NCBI GenBank assembly: GCA_002773795.1
Contig: PFAD01000015.1
Location: 66,219 to 114,338 of the forward strand
Source of the DNA: Chlamydiae bacterium CG10_big_fil_rev_8_21_14_0_10_42_34
Lineage (GTDB): Bacteria; Chlamydiota; Chlamydiia; Chlamydiales; SM23-39
Length of the DNA stretch: 48,120 nt
Direction: 5' to 3'
Position 1 is the stretch's first letter. Each line of letters opens with the position of its first letter. Of the stretch, positions 1 to 8,546 are shown one piece after another. The notes under the pieces were generated by a model. That model was not told where the DNA came from and searched no databases. It was given only the letters and a program-made list of their open reading frames with translations. The position numbers were made by a program, and so were the translations under genes.

Positions 1-51
1 ATTTTTCTTCTTATTTCTGCGCTTCCCGCATCATTGCGTTGATAAAACATT

Positions 52-124
52 CGTTCTCGGCGGGAATTGAACCCGCGACCTGTCGCTTAGGAGGCGACCG
101 CTCTATCCACTGAGCTACAAGAAC
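52..124 (-). tRNA. tRNA-Arg (anticodon CCT)
   Basis: Read on the minus strand, this 73-base stretch folds as a cloverleaf. The 7-bp acceptor stem has one G-T pair. The anticodon stem GTCGC/GCGAC encloses the loop CTCCTAA, giving anticodon CCT, and the T arm carries GGTTCAA. This is a tRNA-Arg reading AGG codons. The 3' CCA is not encoded, so it must be added after transcription. A good promoter lies 9 bases upstream. Confidence 0.95.
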
Positions 125-133
125 AGACCAAAG

Positions 134-162
134 AGTATAGGGCAACACGTTTGTAGATTCAA
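134..162 (-). promoter_or_regulatory. sigma70-like promoter of the tRNA-Arg
   Basis: On the minus strand the -35 box TTGAAT (157-162) and the -10 box TATACT (134-139) are separated by exactly 17 bases. The -10 box ends 9 bases before the first base of the tRNA, which is a normal distance for a tRNA transcript start. It is back to back with the predicted gnd promoter. Confidence 0.7.
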
Positions 163-174
163 TTGGATTGTTGC

Positions 175-204
175 TTGATTTTCTTAAGCATGGATCGCTA
201 TACT
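175..204 (+). promoter_or_regulatory. sigma70-like promoter of gnd, predicting a leaderless mRNA
   Basis: TTGATT (175-180), an 18-base spacer and TATACT (199-204) form a good sigma70-type promoter. The -10 box ends only 7 bases before the gnd ATG at 212, so the expected transcript start falls on or next to the start codon. No Shine-Dalgarno sequence precedes the ATG, in agreement with a leaderless transcript. The start site is inferred, not measured. Confidence 0.5.
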
Positions 205-211
205 CAAAATC

Positions 212-1639
212 ATGCAAGCTGATATTGGATTAATTGGACTCGCGGTCATGGGACAGAACTTGGTTCTCAACATGGCTGATCACGGCTACACAGTAGCTGT
301 CTTTAACCGCACCGCGTCAAAAACGGATGAATTTTTAAAAGGACCTGCTGCTGGTAAGAAAATCTCAGGCTCTCATGAGTTGAAAGATTTCGTTGCATCT
401 CTTAAACGGCCTAGAAAGGTCATGCTGATGGTTAAGGCTGGAGCGCCGGTTGATGAATTCATCGACCATTTAGTGCCGCTTCTTGAAGCTGGAGACATCA
501 TCATTGATGGCGGAAATAGCCACTTCCCAGATAGTCAAAGGCGCTTTGAAGCGTTAAAAGCTAAAGGTATTCTCTTTATCGGCGCGGGTATTTCAGGCGG
601 TGAAGAGGGAGCTAGGCACGGTCCATCCATTATGCCTGGCGGTAATCCAGATGCATGGCCCCATATTAAAGAAATTTTCCAATCGATCGCTGCAAAATCT
701 GAAGATAATGAACCTTGCTGCGATTGGGTAGGTGAAGGTGGCGCCGGTCACTATGTGAAAATGGTCCACAATGGGATCGAGTATGGTGATATGCAGCTCA
801 TTTGTGAGGCCTATGATTTATTGAAGCATGGCTCAAATGTCGATCTTGCCAAAACATTTACTGAGTGGAATAAGGGGGCTTTGGATAGCTATCTCATTGA
901 GATTACAGCGCAGATTTTTGGGAAAAAAGACACTGACGGAAAGCTCCTTTTAGATAAGATTCTCGATGTCGCAGGTCAAAAAGGGACCGGTAAATGGACC
1001 GGAATTGACGCTCTTGATCGTGGGATGCCTTTAACATTGATCGGTGAGGCTGTTTTCGCTAGATGTCTCTCTTCTTTAAAGACCGAACGCCAAGAGGCTA
1101 GCAAGCACTATAGCGGTCCTAAGCACAACTTTGGGGCGTCGTCTGATGAAATCTCTCAAGCGCTTTATGCTTCTAAAATTATTAGCTATGCGCAAGGGTT
1201 TATGCTGATGCGCACAGCTTCAGAAGAGAATAAATGGAAGCTTAATTTTGGCTCTATTGCTCTCATGTGGAGAGGTGGCTGCATCATTCGAAGCAAGTTT
1301 TTAGGGAAGATCAAGGTTGCCTATGATAAAAACCCTGCTCTTGCTAGTTTGCTTGTCGACCCATTTTTTGTTGACGAAGTGACAAAATGTATCCCTTCGT
1401 GGAGAAAAGTGGTTGCTGAGGGAGCTTTAACAGGCGTTCCTTTGCCTTGCTTTAGTACGGCTCTTTCGTTTTTCGATGGCTACCGGAGTGCAAATCTTCC
1501 CGCAAATCTCTTGCAGGCGCAAAGAGACTTTTTTGGTGCCCATACGTATGAAAGAGTAGATCAACCCCGCGGTAAATTTTTCCATACCAACTGGACTGGA
1601 AAAGGGGGCGATGTTAGCTCGAGTACGTATAATGTTTGA
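212..1639 (+). CDS. gnd: 6-phosphogluconate dehydrogenase, decarboxylating
   Basis: This cytosolic enzyme oxidises and decarboxylates 6-phosphogluconate to ribulose 5-phosphate with NADP+ in the oxidative pentose phosphate pathway. The 475-residue length is normal. The N-terminal Rossmann motif GLAVMGQNL, the substrate-binding segment [14 protein letters not shown] (about residues 127-140), the catalytic [17 protein letters not shown] (about 182-198) and the C-terminal HTNW are all present. The ATG at 212 gives the usual N-terminus although no ribosome binding site precedes it; the nearest promoter predicts a leaderless mRNA. In Chlamydia gnd is also followed by lepA (recalled synteny), although here lepA is on the opposite strand and a cold-shock gene lies between. 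Confidence 0.97.
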   Translation: MQADIGLIGLAVMGQNLVLNMADHGYTVAVFNRTASKTDEFLKGPAAGKKISGSHELKDFVASLKRPRKVMLMVKAGAPVDEFIDHLVPLLEAGDIIIDGGNSHFPDSQRRFEALKAKGILFIGAGISGGEEGARHGPSIMPGGNPDAWPHIKEIFQSIAAKSEDNEPCCDWVGEGGAGHYVKMVHNGIEYGDMQLICEAYDLLKHGSNVDLAKTFTEWNKGALDSYLIEITAQIFGKKDTDGKLLLDKILDVAGQKGTGKWTGIDALDRGMPLTLIGEAVFARCLSSLKTERQEASKHYSGPKHNFGASSDEISQALYASKIISYAQGFMLMRTASEENKWKLNFGSIALMWRGGCIIRSKFLGKIKVAYDKNPALASLLVDPFFVDEVTKCIPSWRKVVAEGALTGVPLPCFSTALSFFDGYRSANLPANLLQAQRDFFGAHTYERVDQPRGKFFHTNWTGKGGDVSSSTYNV

Positions 1640-1669
1640 AAAAATTTCTTGATACTTGAGACATAAAAA

Positions 1670-1701
1670 AAACCCTTCAATTTTTAACAATTAAAGGGTT
1701 T
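1670..1701 (-). terminator. intrinsic terminator of the cold-shock gene
   Basis: AAACCCTT (1670-1677) pairs with AAGGGTTT (1694-1701) around an A/T-rich loop. Read on the minus strand, the stem is followed by a run of eight T's, as in a rho-independent terminator. It begins 15 bases after the cold-shock stop codon. On the plus strand the stem may also slow transcription leaving gnd, but the T tract there is poor. Confidence 0.7.
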
Positions 1702-1715
1702 ATGAAGGTTAGATG

Positions 1716-1922
1716 TTACAGAGGAGTTACTTCTGTAGCTTCTGGACCTTTACGGCCTGGACCTTCTACGAATTCAACTTTTTGTCCTTCGCGCAATGAT
1801 CTAACATCTCCTTGGACGTTATTTGCATGAACGAAAAGATCTTTCCCACCATCATCTGGTGTGATAAAGCCGAAACCCTTCTGGGTATTGAAAAACTTAA
1901 TTGTGCCTGTTGATTTTGCCAC
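1716..1922 (-). CDS. cold-shock domain protein, CspA family
   Basis: This 68-residue single cold-shock domain binds single-stranded nucleic acid and typically acts as an RNA chaperone. RNP1 is seen as KGFGFITP (about residues 15-22) and RNP2 as LFVHANNV (about 29-36). The start is GTG at 1920-1922, preceded at 7 bases by AAGGAA (1929-1934). It stands alone with its own terminator, inserted between gnd and lepA. Which member of the Csp family it is cannot be told from sequence alone. Confidence 0.93.
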   Translation of the reverse strand: MAKSTGTIKFFNTQKGFGFITPDDGGKDLFVHANNVQGDVRSLREGQKVEFVEGPGRKGPEATEVTPL

Positions 1923-2172
1923 GTTATATTCCTTAGGGTGGTTTTACGATAGCCATTATAGGGAAAATTCCTATTTAATAGCTATACATTCTCAAAAATC
2001 TAATTTTTGAGCTCTGTTTTCTCCCAAAAATGGGGTTAAATGGCCCTTACCCTGGCTCTCATTTTTATGGGAGAGGGAGGTAAAAGCTATTTGGTTTTGA
2101 CCGCCTTGAAGGGGGGTCATGTCAGCATTATGCTTGGTAAATTTTGATGGCTGGGGAAGGCGAAACATCTTT

Positions 2173-3978
2173 TTAATCTGCTTTTAAAACTTCCATGAAT
2201 GCACTTTGAGGGATATTTACTTTGCCAATTTCTTTCATCCGTTTTTTACCCTCTTTTTGCTTTTCCCAGAGCTTGCGTTTACGCGTAATATCTCCGCCAT
2301 AACACTTAGCGGTCACATTTTTCGTAATTGCACTGATTGTTTCTCTCGAGATGATCTTTCCTCCAATCGCCGCCTGAATAGGTACTTTAAAAAGCTGTTG
2401 GGGGATCACTTCTTTTAGTTTTGCGCAAATGGCGCGCCCTTTGTGTTCTGCTTTCGTCCGGTGAACGAGGCATGAAAATGCATCGACTGGCTCTTCATTT
2501 ACTCGGATTTCAAGTTTGACGATATCGCTTTTCGCATATCCATCTGGCTCGTAGTCAAAAGAGCCGTACCCTCGGGTGACCGACTTGAGTTTGTCATTGA
2601 AGTCTGTGATGATTTCATTCATTGGGAGTCGATATGTAAGGAGAAGTCGTGTTGCGCTCATCGTTTCTGTTTTGAGGAGCTCTCCACGTTTATCCATACA
2701 CAGACCCATAATTGCCCCTAGAAAATCTGATTGGGCCATGATGTGAACTTTTACCCAAGGCTCTTCAACGGCTTCTATATGTGCTGGATCGGGATAGTGA
2801 ACGGGGTTGTCAATTTTTAAAATATCGCCATTATCAAGGGTGAATTTATAAATCACGCTGGGAGCTGTCGTGATAATTGCGAGATCAAATTCGCGAGTGA
2901 GTCTTTCAAACACGATTTCTAAATGCAAAAGGCCTAAAAATCCGCAACGGAAACCAAATCCAAGCGCCAAGCTGCTCTCTTGTTCCACTTGAAGTGCTGA
3001 ATCGTTGAGCTGTAGCTTTAAAAGACAGTCGCGCACTTGCTCGAAATCGGAGGTGTCGACCGGATAGATTCCAGCAAATACAACGGGTGCAATCAGTTTA
3101 AATCCTGGAAGGGGGCTGGGAGCTGGATTTTTATGGATTGTAACTGTATCTCCCACTTTTACATCTGCTGTATTTTTAATGTTTGCAACGAAAAATCCAA
3201 CCTCACCTGGGCGAAGTACATCCGTTGGTTTTTCGTTGGGGGTGAACACGCCAACTTCACCAACTTCAAAGGTCTTGTGGTTTGCCATAAGACGAATGAG
3301 TGATTTTTTTGTGATCTCCCCGCTGATCACACGAATATAGACCATGACGCCTCGGTAGGGGTCGTAGTGAGAGTCAAAGACAAGTGCGCGCAGTAGATTG
3401 TCTTCAGGTTCTTTGGGGCAAGGAACTGTTGTTAAAATGCTTTCTAAGACGCCATCGATTCCGAGTCCTGTCTTAGCTGAGATCAATAAAGCATTCGATG
3501 CATCAATTCCAATGACGTCCTCAATTTGTTGTCTTGCACTATCGGGGTCTGCAGAAGGTAGGTCGACTTTATTGATAACAGGTAAGATCTCTAGGTTTCT
3601 ATCGATTGCGAGGTGGACGTTAGCCAGTGTTTGCGCTTGCACGCCTTGGACTGCATCGACAACAAGCAGAGCCCCTTCGCAAGCGGCGAGGGATCTAGAG
3701 ACTTCGTAGGCGAAATCCACGTGACCTGGGGTATCGATTAAATTAATTTGATATGTGTGGCCGTCTTTAGCTTCGTAATACATCGTGACAGGGCGCGCTT
3801 TAATTGTAATGCCTCGCTCTCTTTCAAGCTCCATATTATCGAGAAACTGTTGCTGCATTTCCCTCTTTTGAACTGTGTGGGTCAATTCAAGTAGTCTGTC
3901 GGCAAGAGTCGATTTGCCATGGTCGATGTGGGCGATAATGGAAAAGTTGCGGATGTATTTGCGATCGTACTCAAACAT
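2173..3978 (-). CDS. lepA: elongation factor 4 (LepA), ribosome back-translocating GTPase
   Basis: LepA is a translational GTPase that binds the ribosome and affects initiation or translocation under stress. The 601-residue length is typical. The G1 motif AHIDHGKST (about residues 16-24), G3 DTPGHVD (about 82-88), G4 NKVD and G5 SAKTG are intact. The LepA-specific C-terminal domain with [17 protein letters not shown] (near residue 575) distinguishes it from EF-G. The start ATG at 3978 has AGGAT only 2 bases away, so initiation may rely on a very short leader. The 250 bases to the cold-shock gene contain an imperfect hairpin (2047-2083) without a T tract on this strand. Confidence 0.97.
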   Translation of the reverse strand: MFEYDRKYIRNFSIIAHIDHGKSTLADRLLELTHTVQKREMQQQFLDNMELERERGITIKARPVTMYYEAKDGHTYQINLIDTPGHVDFAYEVSRSLAACEGALLVVDAVQGVQAQTLANVHLAIDRNLEILPVINKVDLPSADPDSARQQIEDVIGIDASNALLISAKTGLGIDGVLESILTTVPCPKEPEDNLLRALVFDSHYDPYRGVMVYIRVISGEITKKSLIRLMANHKTFEVGEVGVFTPNEKPTDVLRPGEVGFFVANIKNTADVKVGDTVTIHKNPAPSPLPGFKLIAPVVFAGIYPVDTSDFEQVRDCLLKLQLNDSALQVEQESSLALGFGFRCGFLGLLHLEIVFERLTREFDLAIITTAPSVIYKFTLDNGDILKIDNPVHYPDPAHIEAVEEPWVKVHIMAQSDFLGAIMGLCMDKRGELLKTETMSATRLLLTYRLPMNEIITDFNDKLKSVTRGYGSFDYEPDGYAKSDIVKLEIRVNEEPVDAFSCLVHRTKAEHKGRAICAKLKEVIPQQLFKVPIQAAIGGKIISRETISAITKNVTAKCYGGDITRKRKLWEKQKEGKKRMKEIGKVNIPQSAFMEVLKAD

Positions 3979-3986
3979 ATCCTACA

Positions 3987-4015
3987 AATTTATCGTAAGT
4001 CATAGATGTTTGCAA
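3987..4015 (-). promoter_or_regulatory. possible sigma70-like promoter of lepA
   Basis: On the minus strand TTGCAA (4010-4015), a 17-base spacer and TAAATT (3987-3992) lie just upstream of the lepA ATG. The -10 box ends 8 bases from the start codon, so the leader would be extremely short. The boxes are imperfect and the region is A/T-rich. The rest of the 188-base lepA/4167 gap shows nothing I can name. Confidence 0.33.
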
Positions 4016-4166
4016 GATTGAACCTATTGGGTAAAGCGGGGAGTTATGTTTCTCTGAGTTTAACTGGGGTTAAGGGGGGGAAGTATCTTTTCGCATAAGG
4101 ATCGCAGACTTATCCTTGTAAATAATTCATATTTCATTTAAAAAATCTTAACTTAAAAATTTTTCT

Positions 4167-5024
4167 ATGAACGTATCTGTGACTCCCATTGCCCCCTTAA
4201 GGGACCGTAATTCTGAGGAGGGGAGATTCCAAGCAAAAAGTAGCCCGGTCGATTCTAAGGTTCGAGGGGTGGTATTGGAATTGATGTGCAATGCAAAAGG
4301 GGGGCTATTTGCTTCCGCAAGCGCCCCACAAATTGTAATTGACGTTCTTCCCACTTTCGATTCATCCCAGCTAGGATATACGCCGAAAGAAAAGCGAAAA
4401 TCCAAGCTGAAGAAAGCACCTATCAATCGAAAAGCGCCCATTGGGTTGAAGTCCGTTGACCGCGAAGGGTGGTTGAACTCTTTGATGCAGTTTATCCTTT
4501 TCGTTCCAGGATTTGCTGAATTGTTCTTTTTTGCACCCCGCAGTTTTTACCCTTTTCAAGGGTTTATTGATCAGTACTATCTTGATCAGCAGGAAAATCG
4601 AGCTATATCTAGAGTGAATGGCTTGATGTTATTTAGATTTTTAAATCTCAAGCTCTCTTCTCTTTCCCTTTGTCATGTTTTCGAGTTTCTCTCCTCGCAT
4701 CTTCATCCGCAATGGAAAATCAGTGCAACGCTGGATGATGCTCTTGCAACACCAGGGGCAAAAGATCTTTTTGTCATAGCACCCACTTCAAGAAGGCAGT
4801 TTTTTACTGAAGAAAATGCATTTTTCTATGATCTCGACGCATTTATAGAGCTTCGTCCAGATGGGCAAGAATTGAGTTTTATTACATATGTCAAAGTTGA
4901 TGGTTCTTGGTATCAGTGCGATGACGATCGAATTACTCAGCTTACCTCAAATTATTTAAGTGTTCCCTTAAGCAGATCAGTTCTTCTTCACTATCGGAGA
5001 GTTGAGCTCGGAAAGAAATGGTAA
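4167..5024 (+). CDS. ubiquitin-specific-protease-like protein lacking catalytic Cys and His (pseudo-deubiquitinase)
   Basis: This 285-residue protein resembles the USP/UCH-type deubiquitinase fold of eukaryotes at both ends. Residues 98-108 (DREGWLNSLMQ) match the Cys-box consensus GNTCYLNSLLQ, but the nucleophile position is Gly101. Residues 223-275 match the His-box end of USPs, including ITYVKVDGSWYQCDDDRIT and the closing LLHYRRV. The Gly-His-Tyr of the His box reads LSF, so the catalytic His is Ser237. The Asp cluster (252-254) is kept. I infer a USP-like fold that may bind but not cleave ubiquitin. The first 95 residues look unstructured and could hold a secretion signal; none is identifiable. 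It converges on the kinase-like gene with 6 bases between the stops. Confidence 0.6.
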   Translation: MNVSVTPIAPLRDRNSEEGRFQAKSSPVDSKVRGVVLELMCNAKGGLFASASAPQIVIDVLPTFDSSQLGYTPKEKRKSKLKKAPINRKAPIGLKSVDREGWLNSLMQFILFVPGFAELFFFAPRSFYPFQGFIDQYYLDQQENRAISRVNGLMLFRFLNLKLSSLSLCHVFEFLSSHLHPQWKISATLDDALATPGAKDLFVIAPTSRRQFFTEENAFFYDLDAFIELRPDGQELSFITYVKVDGSWYQCDDDRITQLTSNYLSVPLSRSVLLHYRRVELGKKW

Positions 5025-5030
5025 ATTCTT

Positions 5031-6047
5031 TTAACTGTCTCGTATTTTCTCAAACATTTCCACAGCCGTCTGTGCGCTGATCCTCTTGTCAGGATCTACC
5101 TGAAGCAGATCACGAATAATTGGTTCAAGGCGATGTTTGGGGGTAAAAGAAAGTTGATCTTGCCAGTTGAGAGGTAGGTAGCGAATGGCACGGAGTACTT
5201 CAAGTGCAGTTTTTAGGTTTTGAAAAGGGAGCCGTTGGTTATAAAGCATGTTATACAAAATGGCTCCGAGCGCCCAAGCGTCGAGTTTATCCCTCCTTCT
5301 ATGAGAAATATATTCAGGTGAAGTCCACGTACATGTCCCTCGGGGTTTATTGCTTTCCTCATGATGATCTAGATAGAAGTCAAAATCGGTGATCGCAACG
5401 CCATGATTCGAGTCTAAAAGGATGTTTTCTGGTTTAAGGTCACCGTGTATTCCGCTTTGATTAATATGGGCAACAGCTTTGGTAAGCTGATAGGCGATTT
5501 CCTCTTTTTGTCCATTAGCTATTTTAAAAGAAGCTAATGCTTCTCGAAGGTTGTATTTATAGATAGGTTGAAAGATTGCAATTTTTTCTACCCCCTTTTT
5601 ATCTGAGAAGTAAATCGTATCGTAGATCTCTGCAATCCCAATACCTGCGAGCTTTTTCATCGCATCTAGCCCTTTTTGAGTCTGTGGGCAGTTTTCCCCA
5701 ACTATTCGGGCAATCTTTATTCCTCTTGCGACATCAAAGCAGTGCTTGGCTTTTTTGTCTGAACCACATCCAAGGTAGATTCTTATGTTGTTATTATAAA
5801 TTTTAAGGTCAAAGTAAATGTTTCCCGTCAGAGTTATATGAACGCTAGAGGGGAGTAATTGTATATAATTTTGGCGGAAAAGTCGTACATCCGTTTTGGT
5901 TTTTCTCGCATGTTTTACTGTGTCGTGAAATAACTGTGAAATAGCATTTATGTTTAATTGACGGTAGTCGAGGACTTGATCTGTGAGCGTTTCAAGACTT
6001 GCTGCGATAGATTTGTAATCGAGTGTGTGTGGTGAGATTGCTGTCAT
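5031..6047 (-). CDS. Ser/Thr protein kinase-like protein with atypical motifs
   Basis: The C-terminal 250 of 338 residues form a Hanks-type kinase domain. The catalytic loop is HGDLKPENILL (201-211), with Asp203 and Asn208 kept. The metal motif is DFD (221-223) instead of DFG, APE reads SPE (243-245), and the helix-F Asp is in DAWALG (256-261). The late conserved Arg is Arg322. The glycine loop is weak (LGCGSDKKAKHCFDV), and the beta-3 lysine is ambiguous around IKIARI (110-115). The first 85 residues are not recognised. ATP binding is plausible, and activity is uncertain. TAGGAAAT precedes the ATG. The gene lies between lepA and the translocase gene, which are adjacent in Chlamydia, so it looks like an insertion and may encode a host-directed effector. 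Confidence 0.8.
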   Translation of the reverse strand: MTAISPHTLDYKSIAASLETLTDQVLDYRQLNINAISQLFHDTVKHARKTKTDVRLFRQNYIQLLPSSVHITLTGNIYFDLKIYNNNIRIYLGCGSDKKAKHCFDVARGIKIARIVGENCPQTQKGLDAMKKLAGIGIAEIYDTIYFSDKKGVEKIAIFQPIYKYNLREALASFKIANGQKEEIAYQLTKAVAHINQSGIHGDLKPENILLDSNHGVAITDFDFYLDHHEESNKPRGTCTWTSPEYISHRRRDKLDAWALGAILYNMLYNQRLPFQNLKTALEVLRAIRYLPLNWQDQLSFTPKHRLEPIIRDLLQVDPDKRISAQTAVEMFEKIRDS

Positions 6048-6066
6048 GGTTTATTTCCTAATGAAT

Positions 6067-6098
6067 AAAAAAAAGGCCTGGATTTCTCCAGACCTTTT
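6067..6098 (-). terminator. intrinsic terminator of the ATP/ADP translocase gene
   Basis: On the minus strand AAAAGGTCTGGA (6087-6098) pairs with TCCAGGCCTTTT (6071-6082) around a 4-base loop with a single mismatch, and a T run follows. It separates the translocase gene (stop at 6128) from the kinase-like gene starting at 6047, so the latter should have its own transcription signal. Confidence 0.85.
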
Positions 6099-6127
6099 GC
6101 ACTAGATGTACTGTATTTAGGTTGGAA

Positions 6128-7777
6128 TTAGCTTCCAACTTCTACAGTTTCTTTTGCAGTAGCAGATGCCGGTTTTGCCTCTGTTGCAACAGGTGCAACA
6201 GCTGCTGCATCCGCAGCTTCTTTTTCTGCTTCTCTTTGAGCATTGAGAGCGATAAAGCGCTTGCTCAAACCGAAAACAGACATCAACCAAATCACAACGA
6301 TACCTAATACGATCGGTGCAATGATAGGTACGAGCTGATAGAGCGCGCTTCCAGAAAATACAGTCAATAGGCCCATTTGTGTGTAAGAACCTAAAGATTT
6401 TCCGCCTCTTCCGCCAATCACGTCAACGGCCGCTTTTCCTTTAACCTTTAATTCTTGGTCTAAAGGAATGTATGCCATCTCTTTTGTTGGGTCGAATAGC
6501 GAGTATTTTACTGCTTTTCCGAACGCGTTCACTAAAAGGCCAAGAACAACCGCAAATACGATGAGCTCTTTTTGGATGACCCCTTCTTTAATTGCAGTTA
6601 CAATTGACATTCCTTCTGGAAGAAGGGTGTTGTTGTAGTAGGTTACGCCAAAGAAGATGAAGATCCCTGCGAGGAGTACAGCTGGTGTGATCACAGCGCA
6701 AGTTCTCCAGCTAAAGCGTCGGAGAAGGTTACTTCCAACTAACATCAACACGACAGCAATACCGCCAGTAACTGTTGATAGTCCACCCATAACGCGGTTG
6801 TATTCAACGGCTGTTGGGTAAGCGATTTTAATTTGTCCTTTCCATACACCCTCAAAGAGGTTGATCGATACACCATAGGCAAGTACGAGCATTGCGATGA
6901 GGCCGATATAAGGCGACTGAAGAATGTATTTAAAGCTTTCTGATAGAGAAAGTTTTGCTTTCTTCTTCTTTTTGTTCTCGCCCATAGCTTCTGGATCGTA
7001 GTAGCGCTTGTCTGTGAGGACTTTGCGGTTCATCCAGTAGAATGTGCTTATGAGTACAGCGCCAGCAACGATCACAAAAGCCATCAAATATTTAAGCATG
7101 AGTCCTGTTGACTCAGCTTTGCCGAGGCCTAAGCTGTGGATTGAGTTAGCGATATAAATGATCATTGGCCCAGATAAAAGGAGGCCGAAATTACCTAAAA
7201 AGCCAAACATTCCATAGAATCTGCGAGCTTCTTTAACTGGGGTGATTGCATTAGCAAACTGCCAGAAGAGGAGTGATAAAACGGCACTTCCCCAAAGTTC
7301 AGATAAGATGTAGAAAATTGTATAGGTCCAGTTTCCAACAAGAGGGATGATCCATTTAATATTTGGATAGACAGCTTGGTAGTTTTGGATTGTCTCTAAG
7401 CTCATGTGTAGAGAGTCTACATATGGGTAGATGCAGTAAGGAAAGAGTCCAAAAAAGAGGAGGAAGGGAAGTGCTGTTACGTAAAATAGCCCTTCGCGCT
7501 TAAATATGTTTGCGGCTTTGGTGTAAAGAACCATAAAGAGGACTGCGGAGACTGTAACTCCAATCCCTTTTGCAAACGCTAAGCACTCAGCTCCAGATCC
7601 TGGGGCATTAACCAATACAGCGTCTTTTGTATCTCGCAACAATGTGTAAATGAACAAGATGCAAAACATCATTACGCCCATTGGCAAGAATTTTTTTATT
7701 TCGTGAGAGTGAATCGGCCAAAGCATTTTTCTCCATCCGGAGAACTCTTGCTCGACCTTTTTTGTGTCTGTTGACAT
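6128..7777 (-). CDS. NTT-family nucleotide transporter, ATP/ADP translocase type
   Basis: This 549-residue multi-span membrane protein (about 12 helices) belongs to the NTT family of Chlamydiae, Rickettsiales and plastids. Family members exchange host ATP for bacterial ADP in the inner membrane. The N-terminal segment KKFLPMGVMMFCILFIYTLL and the following TKDAVLVNAPGSGAE are typical of the family. The C-terminal tail (about 515-549) is Ala/Glu-rich and soluble. Position next to lepA and the CT066-type gene matches the ATP/ADP exchanger Npt1 of Chlamydia, but other NTTs carry different nucleotides, so the substrate is inferred. The ATG has AAGGTAAA 7 bases upstream. It has its own promoter candidate (7867-7894) and terminator (6067-6098). 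Confidence 0.93.
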   Translation of the reverse strand: MSTDTKKVEQEFSGWRKMLWPIHSHEIKKFLPMGVMMFCILFIYTLLRDTKDAVLVNAPGSGAECLAFAKGIGVTVSAVLFMVLYTKAANIFKREGLFYVTALPFLLFFGLFPYCIYPYVDSLHMSLETIQNYQAVYPNIKWIIPLVGNWTYTIFYILSELWGSAVLSLLFWQFANAITPVKEARRFYGMFGFLGNFGLLLSGPMIIYIANSIHSLGLGKAESTGLMLKYLMAFVIVAGAVLISTFYWMNRKVLTDKRYYDPEAMGENKKKKKAKLSLSESFKYILQSPYIGLIAMLVLAYGVSINLFEGVWKGQIKIAYPTAVEYNRVMGGLSTVTGGIAVVLMLVGSNLLRRFSWRTCAVITPAVLLAGIFIFFGVTYYNNTLLPEGMSIVTAIKEGVIQKELIVFAVVLGLLVNAFGKAVKYSLFDPTKEMAYIPLDQELKVKGKAAVDVIGGRGGKSLGSYTQMGLLTVFSGSALYQLVPIIAPIVLGIVVIWLMSVFGLSKRFIALNAQREAEKEAADAAAVAPVATEAKPASATAKETVEVGS

Positions 7778-7802
7778 CGATTTACCTTAAAATATGTTAA
7801 TA

Positions 7803-7812
7803 ATGTTCGAGA
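7803..7812 (-). promoter_or_regulatory. leader motif shared with the neighbouring gene's 5' UTR
   Basis: The plus-strand 10-mer ATGTTCGAGA lies 26-35 bases upstream of the translocase start. The identical 10-mer occurs 24-33 bases upstream of the start of the next gene (8547-8556). In both leaders the motif enters a hairpin; here the stem is only 5 bp (7809-7813 with 7821-7825). The role is unknown. Confidence 0.35.
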
Positions 7813-7866
7813 GTTAAAACCTCTCCGGAAACCTTTTGCTTGGATAGGTTCTTTTACCAACCCAAT

Positions 7867-7894
7867 ATGATAGCGGATCTTGCTTAAAACGCAA
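7867..7894 (-). promoter_or_regulatory. possible sigma70-like promoter of the translocase gene
   Basis: On the minus strand TTGCGT (7889-7894), a 16-base spacer and TATCAT (7867-7872) stand about 90 bases upstream of the translocase ATG. The resulting leader would include the shared hairpin motif at 7803-7825. Confidence 0.42.
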
Positions 7895-7946
7895 GCTAAA
7901 ATAGGGGGGAAGTTAGCTGGGTGTAAAACTGTTTTTTAAAAAAAAT

Positions 7947-7977
7947 TGCCCTCAAGATTATAGAGACCTTGAGGGCA
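7947..7977 (-). terminator. intrinsic terminator of the 7996-8523 gene
   Basis: TGCCCTCAAG (minus strand, 7968-7977) pairs perfectly with CTTGAGGGCA (7947-7956). A run of T's follows on the minus strand. It ends the small upstream gene before the translocase promoter, so the two genes are separately transcribed. Confidence 0.88.
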
Positions 7978-7995
7978 CAACAAAGGAGGAAATTC

Positions 7996-8523
7996 TTAGT
8001 TTTGCGCGAAAGCGTAGTTAGGGTCGTTCGCGAGGATTTGGTGCGCTTGAACCGCTTCAACGTAGCTATTCCAAAGTTCTTGTTCTGCTTTATTGTGGCG
8101 GATCGCTTGGATCAGTTCACGCTTGCAAGAAGCTAAAGATTTTTTTGGGCTCAAAATCGTAATGATTTCTTTGTCGCCAGCAAGACGGGCGATGCTGAGC
8201 ATGCGCTCTAACTGCATGCGTGTGAAGTTCATATGGTCGCGACGTTTGCGTGAACCACGTGGTGCTCTTTGTTTTGGAGCGATAATAACTGGACGATCAA
8301 CATTAACAACATGCTTTTCGATAATAGCAGCAAGCTCTTGAGGTTGTTTGATCTTCATTTTTTTAAGTGTAAAGTGGTGCATATAGCCGCCAGACTTCAT
8401 TGGGAGGTATTTGCAGAGTTCGTTTTCTTTCTTCGCACCGATTTTTTTAATTGCTTTTGAGATAACCTCTTCCACTTCTTTAAGTCCTTTAACGGGTCTA
8501 GTTTCTTGTTCTAATGCAACCAT
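7996..8523 (-). CDS. conserved chlamydial protein of unknown function (CT066 position)
   Basis: This is a 175-residue basic, mostly helical protein with no signal peptide or membrane segment. A Lys/Arg-rich stretch near residues 86-95 (RAPRGSRKRR) suggests nucleic-acid or other polyanion binding, which is only inference. In C. trachomatis a hypothetical gene of similar size (CT066) sits at the same place between the translocase and ytgA, so I take this as its positional counterpart; an alignment was not possible. The ribosome binding site AGGAAGG is strong and the leader contains a perfect 9-bp hairpin. Its function is not recognised. Confidence 0.85.
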   Translation of the reverse strand: MVALEQETRPVKGLKEVEEVISKAIKKIGAKKENELCKYLPMKSGGYMHHFTLKKMKIKQPQELAAIIEKHVVNVDRPVIIAPKQRAPRGSRKRRDHMNFTRMQLERMLSIARLAGDKEIITILSPKKSLASCKRELIQAIRHNKAEQELWNSYVEAVQAHQILANDPNYAFAQN

Positions 8524-8546
8524 GTTACCTTCCTAATCTTTTATTT

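Noticed and set aside
2047-2083. Terminator for lepA
   Set aside because: The stem is imperfect (two 5-bp parts with an internal loop) and there is no T tract after it on the minus strand.
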